NCBI RefSeq assembly: GCF_014252435.1
Contig: NZ_CP059220.1
Coordinates: forward strand, 62,001 to 126,000
Source of the DNA: Blattabacterium cuenoti
Lineage (GTDB): Bacteria; Bacteroidota; Bacteroidia; Flavobacteriales; Blattabacteriaceae
Direction of reading: 5' to 3'
Length of the DNA stretch: 64,000 nucleotides
In this document: positions 28,436-37,924 of the stretch, one piece after another
Position numbering within the stretch: the first letter of the stretch is position 1
How the letters are laid out: every line of letters begins with the position of its first letter
Translations under genes and position numbers: made by a program
The notes under the pieces: generated by a model
What the model saw: the letters and a program-made list of their open reading frames with translations, nothing else
Told to the model about the DNA's origin: nothing
Database searches by the model: none

Positions 28436-30126
28436 TTTTCAAAAAGTTTTGAAAAAAAATTTTTATTAAAAATAAAATAAACTGGTTTTCCAGAAAATGT
28501 ATATAATGGATTATCACAAGAGAATAATTCTTTGATTAAAGATTTTCTTACATGAGAATGACATTTTTCCTTATACTTTATCGAGGCCGATTCAGTAATA
28601 GACCGAATAATGATTTTTTTATTATTATGGTCACCTTTAATAAAATTATTTTGTAATATATTTTGAAAAATTTCATTTAACATATTTTTTTCTATTTTTT
28701 CAGGTATTGAGTATAAATAAACAGATTTATTCCAAAAATACAAACGAAAACCAAAATTTTCTAAATCATCTTTAATATTTTTTAATATAAAAATTTTATT
28801 GTATGTATTCCCTATTTCAATAGGAAAAAATAAATGTTTACTTACAATTTTTTTTTCTTTTAAAAAAAATTCAAATAATATGTTTTGACTAGCTCTATAT
28901 CGATCTAATAATATCATGATGTCCTTTTCGTAAGTAAATATCATATATCTTTTATTTATTTGAAATGATCGTATTTTTGTTTCATCCAAAATAAAATTTG
29001 ATATTGATTTATTTATTAAAATATTGTTAATAAAAAATTCATTTATATGAAAATGACTATTATAATTTATACAATTTTTTTCAAAAAAATTATAATGAAA
29101 AGCAATATTAGAATGATTCAATTCTAAATTATGATTTATTTTATATTGATTAAACAAATTTTTTTTTATTTCTCTATAAATTTCATCACTTATTATTTTT
29201 TCATTTTCTAATTTCACTTCTTTTTTAGAAGGATGAATGTTCCAATTTACTAAAGTTGGATTGATATAAATGAAAATAAAATAAGAAATTGTTTTAAATT
29301 TATTTAAAAATCCATCATAAGAACGAATAATGTGATTATGTATTAAAGAATAATTTACACATCGTTTATTTACAACAATAAATTGATCACCTTTTTTCTT
29401 ATCATTATCCGGAATGCTGAAATATCCTTCTACAAAAAATTGATCTCTGTTGATCGAAACAAATTTCAAATTTTTATTATTATTTTTGATAATTTCTTTG
29501 ATTCTTTTTTTTAAAGATTCTTTCTTAAAAAGAAATAACATTTTATTGTTATGATAAAAACGATACGAAATCGTTCTATGAGATAAAACAATTTTATAAA
29601 ATTCGTCTATAATATGTTTGAGTTCTATACGAGATGATTTTAAGAATTTTCTTCTGGCAGGAAATTTATAAAAAATATTTTTTACGGATATTCTTGTTCC
29701 TTTTAACATACTTATGGATATTTCTTTTTTTATAACTCCATCTTCAATAAACATATAAGAACCTATTGAGTTTCCTTTATATCTAGTTTGTATTTCTAAT
29801 TGAGAAACTAATGCTATAGAAAATAAAGCTTCTCCTCTAAATCCTTTTGTCCTAATATGGTAAAGATCATTCGTTTCCTTTATTTTTGATGTTGCATATT
29901 TTTTAATACTCATCTTAGCATCAAAAAAACTCATTCCATCTCCATTATCTACTAATTGAATTAATGTTTTTCCTGAATCTTCAATAAAAATATCAATTTT
30001 ACTTGCATTTGCATCTATCGAATTTTCCAATAATTCTCTTACAACGGATGATGGTCTTTCAATTACTTCCCCAGCTGCTATCTGATTAATTATTTTTAAA
30101 GGTAAAATATGTACGGATTTATTCAT
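28432..30126 (-). CDS. mutL: DNA mismatch repair protein MutL, shortened and lacking the endonuclease motif
   Basis: The product is 564 aa. The N-terminal GHKL ATPase is intact: IAAGEVIERPSSVVRELLENSIDA, DNGDGM, TKGFRGEALFSI and KGTRISVKNIFYKFPARRKFLKS. The linker is short and the C-terminal dimer domain is diverged. Where nicking MutL proteins carry DQHAxxER (DQHRAHQ in free-living relatives, from memory), this protein reads DRYRASQNILFE. The metal-binding histidines are therefore gone. It couples MutS mismatch recognition to repair; mutS is not in the window. Confidence 0.92.
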   Translation of the reverse strand: MNKSVHILPLKIINQIAAGEVIERPSSVVRELLENSIDANASKIDIFIEDSGKTLIQLVDNGDGMSFFDAKMSIKKYATSKIKETNDLYHIRTKGFRGEALFSIALVSQLEIQTRYKGNSIGSYMFIEDGVIKKEISISMLKGTRISVKNIFYKFPARRKFLKSSRIELKHIIDEFYKIVLSHRTISYRFYHNNKMLFLFKKESLKKRIKEIIKNNNKNLKFVSINRDQFFVEGYFSIPDNDKKKGDQFIVVNKRCVNYSLIHNHIIRSYDGFLNKFKTISYFIFIYINPTLVNWNIHPSKKEVKLENEKIISDEIYREIKKNLFNQYKINHNLELNHSNIAFHYNFFEKNCINYNSHFHINEFFINNILINKSISNFILDETKIRSFQINKRYMIFTYEKDIMILLDRYRASQNILFEFFLKEKKIVSKHLFFPIEIGNTYNKIFILKNIKDDLENFGFRLYFWNKSVYLYSIPEKIEKNMLNEIFQNILQNNFIKGDHNNKKIIIRSITESASIKYKEKCHSHVRKSLIKELFSCDNPLYTFSGKPVYFIFNKNFFSKLFEK

Positions 30127-30465
30127 TAAATTTGTTCAAAATCTTTATGAAAAAAATAAATAAATAACATCATTTTTATTTGTATTCTTTTTAAAAGATG
30201 GATCAAAAAATATTTTTTATTTACATATTTTAAATAATATAAAAAATACTATTGTAATAATAAACTTATGCATCCTTACTAAATATTTGAGTATTGAAAA
30301 TTTTGTTTACAAAAAAACATTAATCAATTCAATAAATATTTTAACAAAAATTTATCATCGAAAAATATATATATTTTAGTAATTTTTTGAAATTTACGTT
30401 TTTTTTATTTTTTATAGATAGAAAAAAATAAAAAACCAACAAAGAAATATATTCAAACTCGATAT
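30127..30465 (-). other. Gene-free stretch between mutL and the TPR protein
   Basis: This 339-base, very AT-rich stretch has no open frame of note on either strand and no tRNA-like fold. Flavobacteria often have ribH near mutL, but I found no RibH-like pieces in any frame. It is probably an eroded gene too old to identify, plus the regulatory region of mutL. Confidence 0.4.
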
Positions 30466-31089
30466 TTATGATTTGTTTTGGATAAATACAAGATATTTTT
30501 CCACTTCTTTTCTATATAAAAAGAATGGATATTGTTTGTATATCTTTTCCAAGAAAAATCTAGATTTTTTATATTTTTTCATATACAAATGTAATAATGC
30601 TATTTTATAATAATAAATGGGAGTAGTAATATCATTTTTTTTAATTTTTGCAGCTTGCATATAATTTTTTATAGCTTCTTTATATTTTTTAATATATATA
30701 AAAGAATCCCCTATATATCCATATTTCATAGAAGATAAAAATTCATCATTTGTAGAAAAATGGTTCATCATATTGATAGATTGTTGATATTTTCTCAGTT
30801 TATAATAACAAATCCCTGCATAAAATTTTGATATATTACTTGCTTTTGTATATGGATATTTTTTCATTATTTCCAAAAAACCACGTATTTTTTTATTCTT
30901 ATTTTCATTCAAAGCTTCTTTGATTAATCCTTTAGATAAAAGCTCATTTGCATAATTCAATTCATTCATAGATTGATTTTCTAATGAATGAAATGGATGT
31001 CTTTTGATAAAGAAAAAAGAAAAATAAACTATTATTACTAAAAAAATACAAAAAAATATGTACTTTAATATAGTGTTTATTCTTTTCAT
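30466..31089 (-). CDS. TPR-repeat membrane-anchored protein (YfgM-like, Bacteroidetes type)
   Basis: The 207-aa protein has one N-terminal membrane helix (about residues 8-28). About four TPR-like helix pairs follow, for instance ASNISKFYAGICYYKLRKYQQSI, KYGYIGDSFIYIKKYKEAIKNYMQAAK and YYKIALLHLYMKKYKKSRFFLEKI. The layout matches a Bacteroidetes tetratricopeptide family of about 220 aa, similar to YfgM/BamD-like envelope scaffolds. The exact role is unknown; binding partners in the periplasm is the likely job. It directly follows the decayed gldE on the same strand. Confidence 0.75.
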   Translation of the reverse strand: MKRINTILKYIFFCIFLVIIVYFSFFFIKRHPFHSLENQSMNELNYANELLSKGLIKEALNENKNKKIRGFLEIMKKYPYTKASNISKFYAGICYYKLRKYQQSINMMNHFSTNDEFLSSMKYGYIGDSFIYIKKYKEAIKNYMQAAKIKKNDITTPIYYYKIALLHLYMKKYKKSRFFLEKIYKQYPFFLYRKEVEKYLVFIQNKS

Positions 31090-31107
31090 TTTTTTTCAAA
31101 ACTTGAA

Positions 31108-32381
31108 TTAACTTTTGTTTTTTACTACTTCTACTGTTTTAATTTTTTAATTATCAATATTTATAATAATAAAATTATAATTGAAAAAATTAATATTTTT
31201 TTTTAGGAAAATATTGATTGATACCCATAACAACCTTCCCTAAAATATTTTCATTACATTTTTTTTTCAAAATATAATTCTTATTTAATTTTCATAATTT
31301 GATACAAATTAATTAAAAGAAATTTTTCCATAAAATAAATAATCGTTTTGATTCAATTTTGAATATGATAAATATTCTTCATCAAATTCATTTATAATAT
31401 CACCTACCATTTTTTCAATAAAATCTTCAATAAAAACTAATATTCAAGTACTTATACTATTATAAACTACTATTGCTAGATGTATGTTTTTTTCTTAAAA
31501 TCATTTAAAAGATCATATATTTTTTTTCTGGAACAAAAAAAGGAAGATATATTAATCGATTCCAATAAAATTTTTTTCATATGAATAAATGATGATAAAT
31601 TTTTGAAAAATAAAATACTTTCTATATCATCTATATTATTTTGATAAATAGGTTTGTGAAAATATCTTAGATAACAAACTAATTTTAATACATGAAAAAA
31701 TTGATTTTTTTTATATAAAGAAAACATATCTATCCTAGGAGTTCTAATACAATGAATTTTTTTTTACAAAATCAATAATTCTAGATAAAAACTGATATTA
31801 TTCAATATTTTATGTATATGTTCTTTTCAAAGATTTTGAAAAATAATTAATAAATATCAAATGATTTTTTTTCATGATTTTCTTTTCTAGTAATTTTGAA
31901 ATGCATATCCTTATTCTAATAATAGAATGTAATATGTTTTCAATAATAAATAATGATTTAGACATAAATATTGAAACACAAATAGTATTGTGACTATCAT
32001 ATATTTTAGGAATGATTTCTCCAAAAAAAAACAAAATAAAAATAATAAATATTACTTTGACAAAAAATAAATAGGAATCACAATTATGTTATACATTGTA
32101 ATATATTTTTTTTTAAAAAAATCTCTTCTTCAAAAAAAAGGGAATCAAACAATATTTACATTAAAAAAAATGATTACAAATGAATATAGTATCTAATCGT
32201 TTTTCTTATTTCTAATAATTTTTAAAATATTATCTCTTTTATGAATATGATTTTTTATTTTTTTGGTAATAGTTTGTTTATCAATACAAAAAAAAATGGG
32301 ATCTGATCCAGATATCATTGTAGAACATAGTATCAATATTAATATTCATAAAAAACAAGAAATCAAATATAAAATATTCAT
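31108..32381 (-). pseudogene. gldE: Decayed gldE (DUF21 / CBS / CorC_HlyC gliding-associated protein)
   Basis: The whole length of a GldE-like gene can be followed on the minus strand in broken frames. From 32381: a start, an early in-frame stop, then ILCSTMISGSDPIFFCID, like the first DUF21 helix. At 32034-31810: FFGEIIPKIYDSHN, the DUF21 GEIIPK motif. At about 31757-31476: CIRTPRIDMFSL and KPIYQNNIDDIESILFFKNL, the CBS entry motif and first CBS domain. At about 31438-31309: IEDFIEKMVGDIINEFDEEY. Near 31220: NILGKVVMGINQYFPKK. Finally KIKTVEVVKNKS before a stop at 31108. At 1.27 kb the length fits an intact GldE. mutY-gldE adjacency matches Flavobacteria. At least four stops or frameshifts make it non-functional. 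Confidence 0.82.
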
Positions 32382-32389
32382 AAAATAAA

Positions 32390-33442
32390 TTATAGAATTC
32401 TTTGATGTTTTAAAAAAGAAATGATAGGAATAGGAAATGGATAGTTTTTCATTTTATCATATGCGATAAAAAAATATTTTTTGTATAAGATATTGTTTTC
32501 AAAATTTTTTAACATTTTATAACAAAAAAAGTTGATGAATAAATTTATATGACTTAATTTATGTTTTATTTGATAAATGGATCTATTTGGTATTACTATT
32601 CGAAATTTATTCCAAACTTTGAATTTTAAATCATCAATATTTAAACAATTTTTGGATTTAATCAAAGGAAAATCATAAAGACCACCCCATATTCCTTTAT
32701 AATCTCTTTTTTTGAAACATATATGATTCTTTCCTTTATTAATATATATGTAATAATAAAAATTATTAATTATATTTTTTTTTTTTGTTTTAATAGGATA
32801 TTTATTTACAATATGATTGTTTCTTGAAAAACAAAATTTTTTAACTGGACATATTTCACATTTCCATTTTTTGATAGTACAAACCATAGCACCAAGATCC
32901 ATAATGGATTGATTAAAAATACCCGGATTTTTTGAATCCATCATTTTAGTAACAAAAAATTGAAATTTGATTGATCTTTTAATAATATTTATACTGTGAT
33001 TTATACCAAAAAACCTAGAAAATACTCTATAAGCATTGGTATCAATTGCAGGAACAATTTCTTGAAAACATATAGAAGAAATAGAAGCAGCAATATAAGG
33101 ACCTATTCCCTTATATTTTATTAAATTTTTATAAGTTTTGGGAAAAATTCCTCTTTTATTATTAACAATTTCTTTAGCAAAATAATATAGATTTATTCCT
33201 CGAAAATAATAACCTAACCCCTCCCATGATTTTAATATACTTTTTTCATTTGATTGAGACAATTTTTGTATTGTAGGAAATTTTTCTATGAATTTTGAAT
33301 AATAACGAATAACAGTTGAAACTTTCGTTTGTTGTAACATAAATTCCGATACTAGTATATGATAAGGATTATTGGTTTTTCTCCAAGGAAGATTTCTTTT
33401 ATTTTTGTTATACCATTTTATTATTTTTTTAGAAAAATTCAT
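32390..33442 (-). CDS. mutY: A/G-specific adenine DNA glycosylase MutY
   Basis: Product: 350 aa. The HhH-GPD core includes LVSEFMLQQTKVSTVIRYY, YKGIGPYIAASISSICF and PAIDTNAYRVFSRFFGI, whose aspartate is the catalytic one. The 4Fe-4S cluster has the expected spacing C-X6-C-X2-C-X5-C in CTIKKWKCEICPVKKFC. The C-terminal NUDIX-like 8-oxoG recognition domain (KGIWGGLYDFPL) is present. It removes A paired with 8-oxoG, limiting G:C to T:A mutation. It is retained although mutL nuclease function looks lost. Confidence 0.95.
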   Translation of the reverse strand: MNFSKKIIKWYNKNKRNLPWRKTNNPYHILVSEFMLQQTKVSTVIRYYSKFIEKFPTIQKLSQSNEKSILKSWEGLGYYFRGINLYYFAKEIVNNKRGIFPKTYKNLIKYKGIGPYIAASISSICFQEIVPAIDTNAYRVFSRFFGINHSINIIKRSIKFQFFVTKMMDSKNPGIFNQSIMDLGAMVCTIKKWKCEICPVKKFCFSRNNHIVNKYPIKTKKKNIINNFYYYIYINKGKNHICFKKRDYKGIWGGLYDFPLIKSKNCLNIDDLKFKVWNKFRIVIPNRSIYQIKHKLSHINLFINFFCYKMLKNFENNILYKKYFFIAYDKMKNYPFPIPIISFLKHQRIL

Positions 33443-33524
33443 GAATATTTAATTTTAAAGCAATTTTATAAAAAATTGGTATATTTAAGAAACTAAATTT
33501 TGTTATTTGATATAATGATTTAAC

Positions 33525-33818
33525 ATGACAAAAGCAGATATAATAACAGAAATCATATTAGAAACTGGTTCTGAAAGAATTGATACACAAAAAGTAGTAG
33601 AAGTATTTATGAAAAAAATTAAACAAAGTCTTACATCAGGAAAAAATGTTTACTTAAGAGGTTTTGGTTCTTTTATTATTAAACATCGAGCGAAAAAACT
33701 AGGTCGTAATATATCTAAAAACATGTCTATCGTTATTCCAGAACATAATATACCGGCTTTTAAACCATCGAAATCTTTTACTGAATTGGTAAAGAAAAAT
33801 GTTCCTATTGAAAAATAA
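33525..33818 (+). CDS. HU/IHF family DNA-binding protein
   Basis: This 97-aa protein has the HU fold: TKADIITEIILETG at the N-terminus, GKNVYLRGFGSFIIKHRAKKLGRNISKNMSIVIPEHNIPAFKPSKSF in the beta arm, ending in a short helix. The arm proline (VIPEHNIPAFKPS) that wedges into DNA is present. It is a nucleoid protein. Divergent from mutY, and followed by the 29-aa basic protein and rng, an order I recognise from Flavobacteria. Confidence 0.92.
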   Translation: MTKADIITEIILETGSERIDTQKVVEVFMKKIKQSLTSGKNVYLRGFGSFIIKHRAKKLGRNISKNMSIVIPEHNIPAFKPSKSFTELVKKNVPIEK

Positions 33819-33846
33819 CAATTTTTTACAATAATATATAAAAATG

Positions 33847-33936
33847 ATGCCAAACGGAAAAAAAAGAAAAAGAAAAAAAATAGCTACTCATAAAAGAAAA
33901 AAAAGAAATAGAAAAAATAGGCATAAAAAAAAGTAA
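33847..33936 (+). CDS. Conserved 29-aa Lys/Arg-rich protein, possibly ribosomal
   Basis: This very short gene, starting MPNGKKRKRKKIATHKRKKR, has 19 Lys/Arg in 29 residues. An ATG three bases earlier could add one Met. I recognise the same peptide between HU and rng in free-living Flavobacteria, so it is a real conserved gene. The composition suggests an RNA-binding, ribosome-associated protein, but that function is inference. The near-pure A/G coding strand would make it easy to miss in automatic annotation. Confidence 0.75.
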   Translation: MPNGKKRKRKKIATHKRKKRNRKNRHKKK

Positions 33937-33996
33937 AATTTTTTCAAAAAAAATTATCTATTCTAATATTACAATAATTTTTTCTTTTTTTTATGT

Positions 33997-35562
33997 ATGA
34001 ATAAAGAATTGATTATAAATGTAGAAGAACAAGAAGTAAAAATAGCTCTTCTAGAAGATGGTTTACTTGTAGAACTTCATAAAGAAATTTTAAACAAAAA
34101 ATTTTCTGTAGGGGATGTTTACTTAGGAATAGTAAAAAAAATTTTACATGGTTTGAATGCAGCTATTGTTGATATAGGAAATTCACAATGTGGTTTTTTA
34201 CATTATAGTGATTTGGGATATCAAATAAAAAATATGTTTTATTTTATTTCTGCAGAATCAATTCCATTTTCATGTCAAAATAAAAATATTGGAAACGAAC
34301 ATATAAATTTTGAATGTGAAAAAGAAGAAAAAGAAATTTCAATAGACGATATATTATATTCTGGACAAAAAATATTAGTTCAAATTGCAAAAGAACCTAT
34401 TTCAAATAAAAAAATAAAACTTACTTCTAAAATTTGTATTCCCGGAAGAAGTCTAGTCTTAATACCTTTTTCCGAAAAAATATCTATATCAAAAAAAATA
34501 AAGGATAATAAAGAAAAAGAACGGTTGTTCTCTTATATAGACAAAATTAAACCTAAAAATGTTGGAGTAATTATTCGTACTGCTTCAGTATATGAAAAAG
34601 AAAAAAATCTTAATCAAGAACTCACATTTTTGATACAAAAATGGGAAAATGTCATAACAAATTTAGTCAAAAAACCACCAGTACGTATATTAAGTGAAAC
34701 AAATAAAACTCATATTTTTTTGAGAGATGTATTTAATGATGATTTTAAATTTATCTATTGTAATAATCGTTTTCTATGTAAAGAAATTCATTCCTATTTA
34801 TCTTTAATTTCTCCAAAAAGAACTAGTATAATACAATTTGATCCAGGAAAGATTCCAATTTTTGAAAAATATGGAATAGAAAAACAAATCCAAACTTTTT
34901 TAGGAAAAAATGTTCCTCTTGAAAATGGTGCATATATCGTTATAGAACATACAGAAGCATTACATGTAATAGATGTAAACAGTGGTATGAGCAATCATAT
35001 GAAAAAAAATTGTACAGAATATGAAAGAATGAACAATATTTTTAATATAAATTTATTGGCAGCAACCGAAATATCTAGACAACTTCGATTAAGAGATATG
35101 GGAGGTATTATTGTAGTAGATTTTATAGATATGGAAGATCCTGATCAAAAAAAGAAATTATATGATCATTTAAAGGAAAAAATGAAAAAAGACAGAGCAA
35201 AACATCAAATCCTACCACCTAATGAATTTGGCTTAGTAGAATTTACAAGACATCGAGTACGACCTGAATTAAAAAAATTTCAATATAACAATAAAAATTA
35301 TACATTGAGTTATATTTTCTGTTTAGAATTTATCATAGAAAATATTTTAAAAAAATATGAAAATGATATAAACATTCAACTTCATATACATTCATTCGTT
35401 TCGGCTTATTTAAAAAAAGGATTTCCATCTATACAACAAAAATGGTTTGTAAAATATAAAATATGGATTAAATTAGTTTCTCAAGATTCATTTAAATATA
35501 CAGAATACAAGATCATTAATAATAATCGTGAAATTTTATATTCTATATTTCCTTTGAATTAA
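33997..35562 (+). CDS. rng: Ribonuclease G/E family endoribonuclease
   Basis: Product: 521 aa. The S1-like RNA-binding domain is near residues 35-130 (VGDVYLGIVKKILHGLNAAIVDIG). The RNase E/G catalytic core has the two Mg-binding aspartates in LHVIDVNSGM and GGIIVVDFIDM. GLVEFTRHRVRPEL is the last core motif. The zinc-link CPxCxG of E. coli RNase E/G is absent at the expected place. It matures 16S rRNA and turns over mRNA. No C-terminal degradosome scaffold is present. Confidence 0.92.
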   Translation: MNKELIINVEEQEVKIALLEDGLLVELHKEILNKKFSVGDVYLGIVKKILHGLNAAIVDIGNSQCGFLHYSDLGYQIKNMFYFISAESIPFSCQNKNIGNEHINFECEKEEKEISIDDILYSGQKILVQIAKEPISNKKIKLTSKICIPGRSLVLIPFSEKISISKKIKDNKEKERLFSYIDKIKPKNVGVIIRTASVYEKEKNLNQELTFLIQKWENVITNLVKKPPVRILSETNKTHIFLRDVFNDDFKFIYCNNRFLCKEIHSYLSLISPKRTSIIQFDPGKIPIFEKYGIEKQIQTFLGKNVPLENGAYIVIEHTEALHVIDVNSGMSNHMKKNCTEYERMNNIFNINLLAATEISRQLRLRDMGGIIVVDFIDMEDPDQKKKLYDHLKEKMKKDRAKHQILPPNEFGLVEFTRHRVRPELKKFQYNNKNYTLSYIFCLEFIIENILKKYENDINIQLHIHSFVSAYLKKGFPSIQQKWFVKYKIWIKLVSQDSFKYTEYKIINNNREILYSIFPLN

Positions 35563-35579
35563 AATAAATATACAAATAT

Positions 35580-35663
35580 GTGGGCGTGGTGGAATAGGTA
35601 TACACGTCAGACTTAGGATCTGATGCCTTTTTAGGCATAAGGGTTCAAATCCCTTCGCCCGCA
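35580..35663 (+). tRNA. tRNA-Leu (anticodon UAG)
   Basis: This 84-nt class II tRNA has acceptor GTGGGCG with CGCCCGC, D-arm GTGGAATAGGTATACAC, anticodon stem TCAGA/TCTGA with loop CTTAGGA (anticodon UAG), a variable arm TGCC...GGCA, and T-arm AGGGTTCAAATCCCT. The discriminator is A. The CCA end is not encoded. It lies 17 bases after rng. Confidence 0.96.
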
Positions 35664-35671
35664 CTATGAAT

Positions 35672-36937
35672 TTAATTGGATTTATCTATATTTCTTTTTT
35701 TATATCCTATATAAATTTGTCTAGGTCTTCCTATCGGATCGTTATTTTTTTTCATTTCTCTCCAATGAGCTATCCATCCTGGTAATCTTCCTAATGCAAA
35801 CATAACAGTAAACATTTCTTTTGGTATTCCTATAGATTGATAAATAATACCAGAATAAAAATCAATATTTGGATAAAGTTTTTTTTCTTGAAAATAAGAA
35901 TCTTGTAACGCTGTTTCTTCAAGTTTTTTTGCCAATTCTAAAATTGGATCATGAATCCCTAATTTATCTATAAGTTTTTCTGCTACTTTTTTAGCAATAA
36001 CAGCTCTAGGGTCAAAATTTTTATAAATACGATGACCAAAACCCATTAAACGAAACGGATCTTTTTTATTTTTTGCTTTATTGATCCATTTATTTATGTT
36101 AGATCCATTTTGTAACATAATTTCTAACATTTCTATTACAGCTTGATTAGCACCTCCATGTCGTTTTCCCCACAAAGCATTGATACCTGAAGATATAGAA
36201 GAAAATAAACCTACATGAGCTGATCCTAATAAACGAACAGTTGTTGTAGAACAATTTTGTTCATGATCTGCATGCAATATTAAAAGTTTATCTAATGCAT
36301 CTTCTATAATTGGATTATGATGATACAACTTATTTGATACTGAGAAAAACATTTTTAACAAATTAGACGTATAATAAATATTTGTATCTGATAAAATAGG
36401 TGGAATACCTATTTTTTTTCTATATATCAAAGCAACTAATAAAGGAAATTTAGATAATAAATCTATGTAAATATCGTTCCCTTCGATCAAATTACTTTTT
36501 GTAAAAGCCGTCATGATATGCGTTAAAAATGATAAAAAACCCATAGGATGATAAAAATTAGGAATTTGATTTATGATTTCATAAAATTTTGGATGAAGAA
36601 AATTAAATTTTTTTATTTTTTGAGAAAAAAATTCTAATTGTTTCGAATTAGGAATATCTCCATTTAAAATTAAATAACATGTTTCTATAAATGAACATTT
36701 TTCGATGATTTGTTCAATAGGATATCCTCTGTATAAAAGTTTTCCTTTTTCACCATCAATAAAACTAATAGAACTTTTAGTAATTCCTGTATTTTTAAAA
36801 CCTGGATCAAAAGTAATAAAACCTGTATTTTCTACTAATTTTGAAATATTAATAGCTTTATTATTAGAATAAATTCCATTAACTACAGGTAGTTGATAAG
36901 TAGATCCATTGATATCAATATCAACAAAATCGCACAT
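35672..36937 (-). CDS. gltA: Citrate synthase
   Basis: Product: 421 aa. The catalytic histidines are in HADHEQNCSTTTVR and GFGHRIYKNFDPRA, and the catalytic aspartate is in YPNIDFYSGIIY. FDPGFKNTG and GKLLYRGYPIEQI are N-terminal type II signatures. It condenses acetyl-CoA with oxaloacetate. Together with fumC in this window, it shows at least part of a TCA cycle remains. The length is normal. Confidence 0.96.
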   Translation of the reverse strand: MCDFVDIDINGSTYQLPVVNGIYSNNKAINISKLVENTGFITFDPGFKNTGITKSSISFIDGEKGKLLYRGYPIEQIIEKCSFIETCYLILNGDIPNSKQLEFFSQKIKKFNFLHPKFYEIINQIPNFYHPMGFLSFLTHIMTAFTKSNLIEGNDIYIDLLSKFPLLVALIYRKKIGIPPILSDTNIYYTSNLLKMFFSVSNKLYHHNPIIEDALDKLLILHADHEQNCSTTTVRLLGSAHVGLFSSISSGINALWGKRHGGANQAVIEMLEIMLQNGSNINKWINKAKNKKDPFRLMGFGHRIYKNFDPRAVIAKKVAEKLIDKLGIHDPILELAKKLEETALQDSYFQEKKLYPNIDFYSGIIYQSIGIPKEMFTVMFALGRLPGWIAHWREMKKNNDPIGRPRQIYIGYKKRNIDKSN

Positions 36938-36989
36938 AATAAAATAATTTTTTAAAGATCCATAAAATTAAATAAAATATAATGATCTT

Positions 36990-37922
36990 TTAAATGATCA
37001 TTTCTTCAAATGAAATAATAGTATGAAAACCTTTTTGAGAAAAATATTTTTTCATTCCTTTTCTAGAACTTATCAGAACAAAATCTCCACCCCAAGCTCC
37101 GAGACTTTTTACGAGTCCTAAGTAATCTGGAAAATATATTTCTTTAATAGTAGGAATATTTAATATTCTAGATATAATCATTTCATGTTTCAACAATAAA
37201 TCTTCAAATTCTTTTAAAGTTTTACATAATGTAATTTTTAATGTAATAGAAGATATTAAATTAATACTATTTTTATGAATAAAACTTTTTGAAGAAAACA
37301 ATCGAATGCTTTCACTAGTATTTTGTTTTTTATTAAGATATAAAAAAAATAATTTATCCTTAAATGGTGGATTGAATTCTATAGGTTTAATATATGGTTT
37401 TTTATTTACAATTTTATAAAATATTGGTTTAAAATTTGATACACAAGCTAAATCATAACCACTTCCTGTAAAAGGTGGTCCTATCAACATATAGGGATTG
37501 ATTTTAGCCCATTTGGAAATATTGTTTATTAAAGTAGAACTACTACCTAAACCCCAGTCAAGAGGAAATTCTAATTTTGAATGAGCAGTTATTTCAAGTG
37601 AATTTACAAGAAAATTTTTTCGAATTTTTTTTGATTTTAATAATAAATTTTTTAACCGAACAGCAATATTTTTTTCCGTATTATAAAAAATATCTAAATA
37701 AGGAAGTTGAAAAATTCCTTCAAACCAAATATGATTTATTTTATCAAAACTGATCCAATGTAAAATAGAATTGGAAGATGAAGGTATATTTTTCTCAAAA
37801 ATAGAAAGAGATTGTCCTTGAATTGTAGGTAAAGCTAAACCTAAAGCTCCATACAATATAAGATATTCTCCTGTTAATAATAATTTTCCATGACTATGAA
37901 AAAAATGTTTACATTGATACAT
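36990..37922 (-). CDS. GHMP kinase, probable mevalonate-pathway kinase
   Basis: Product: 310 aa. It starts with HSHGKLLLTGEYLILYGALGLALPT, and the GHMP ATP-binding motif is WGLGSSSTLINNI, followed by FTGSGYDLACVSN. Flavobacteria have a close homologue, generally placed with mevalonate or phosphomevalonate kinases. Which substrate it uses cannot be told here. If correct, it supports isoprenoid synthesis by the mevalonate route. It follows fabD by two bases. Confidence 0.75.
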   Translation of the reverse strand: MYQCKHFFHSHGKLLLTGEYLILYGALGLALPTIQGQSLSIFEKNIPSSSNSILHWISFDKINHIWFEGIFQLPYLDIFYNTEKNIAVRLKNLLLKSKKIRKNFLVNSLEITAHSKLEFPLDWGLGSSSTLINNISKWAKINPYMLIGPPFTGSGYDLACVSNFKPIFYKIVNKKPYIKPIEFNPPFKDKLFFLYLNKKQNTSESIRLFSSKSFIHKNSINLISSITLKITLCKTLKEFEDLLLKHEMIISRILNIPTIKEIYFPDYLGLVKSLGAWGGDFVLISSRKGMKKYFSQKGFHTIISFEEMII

Positions 37923-37924
37923 TT

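Noticed and set aside
30127-30465. ribH remnant between mutL and the TPR gene, suggested by flavobacterial gene order
   Set aside because: No RibH-like motif could be read in any frame.
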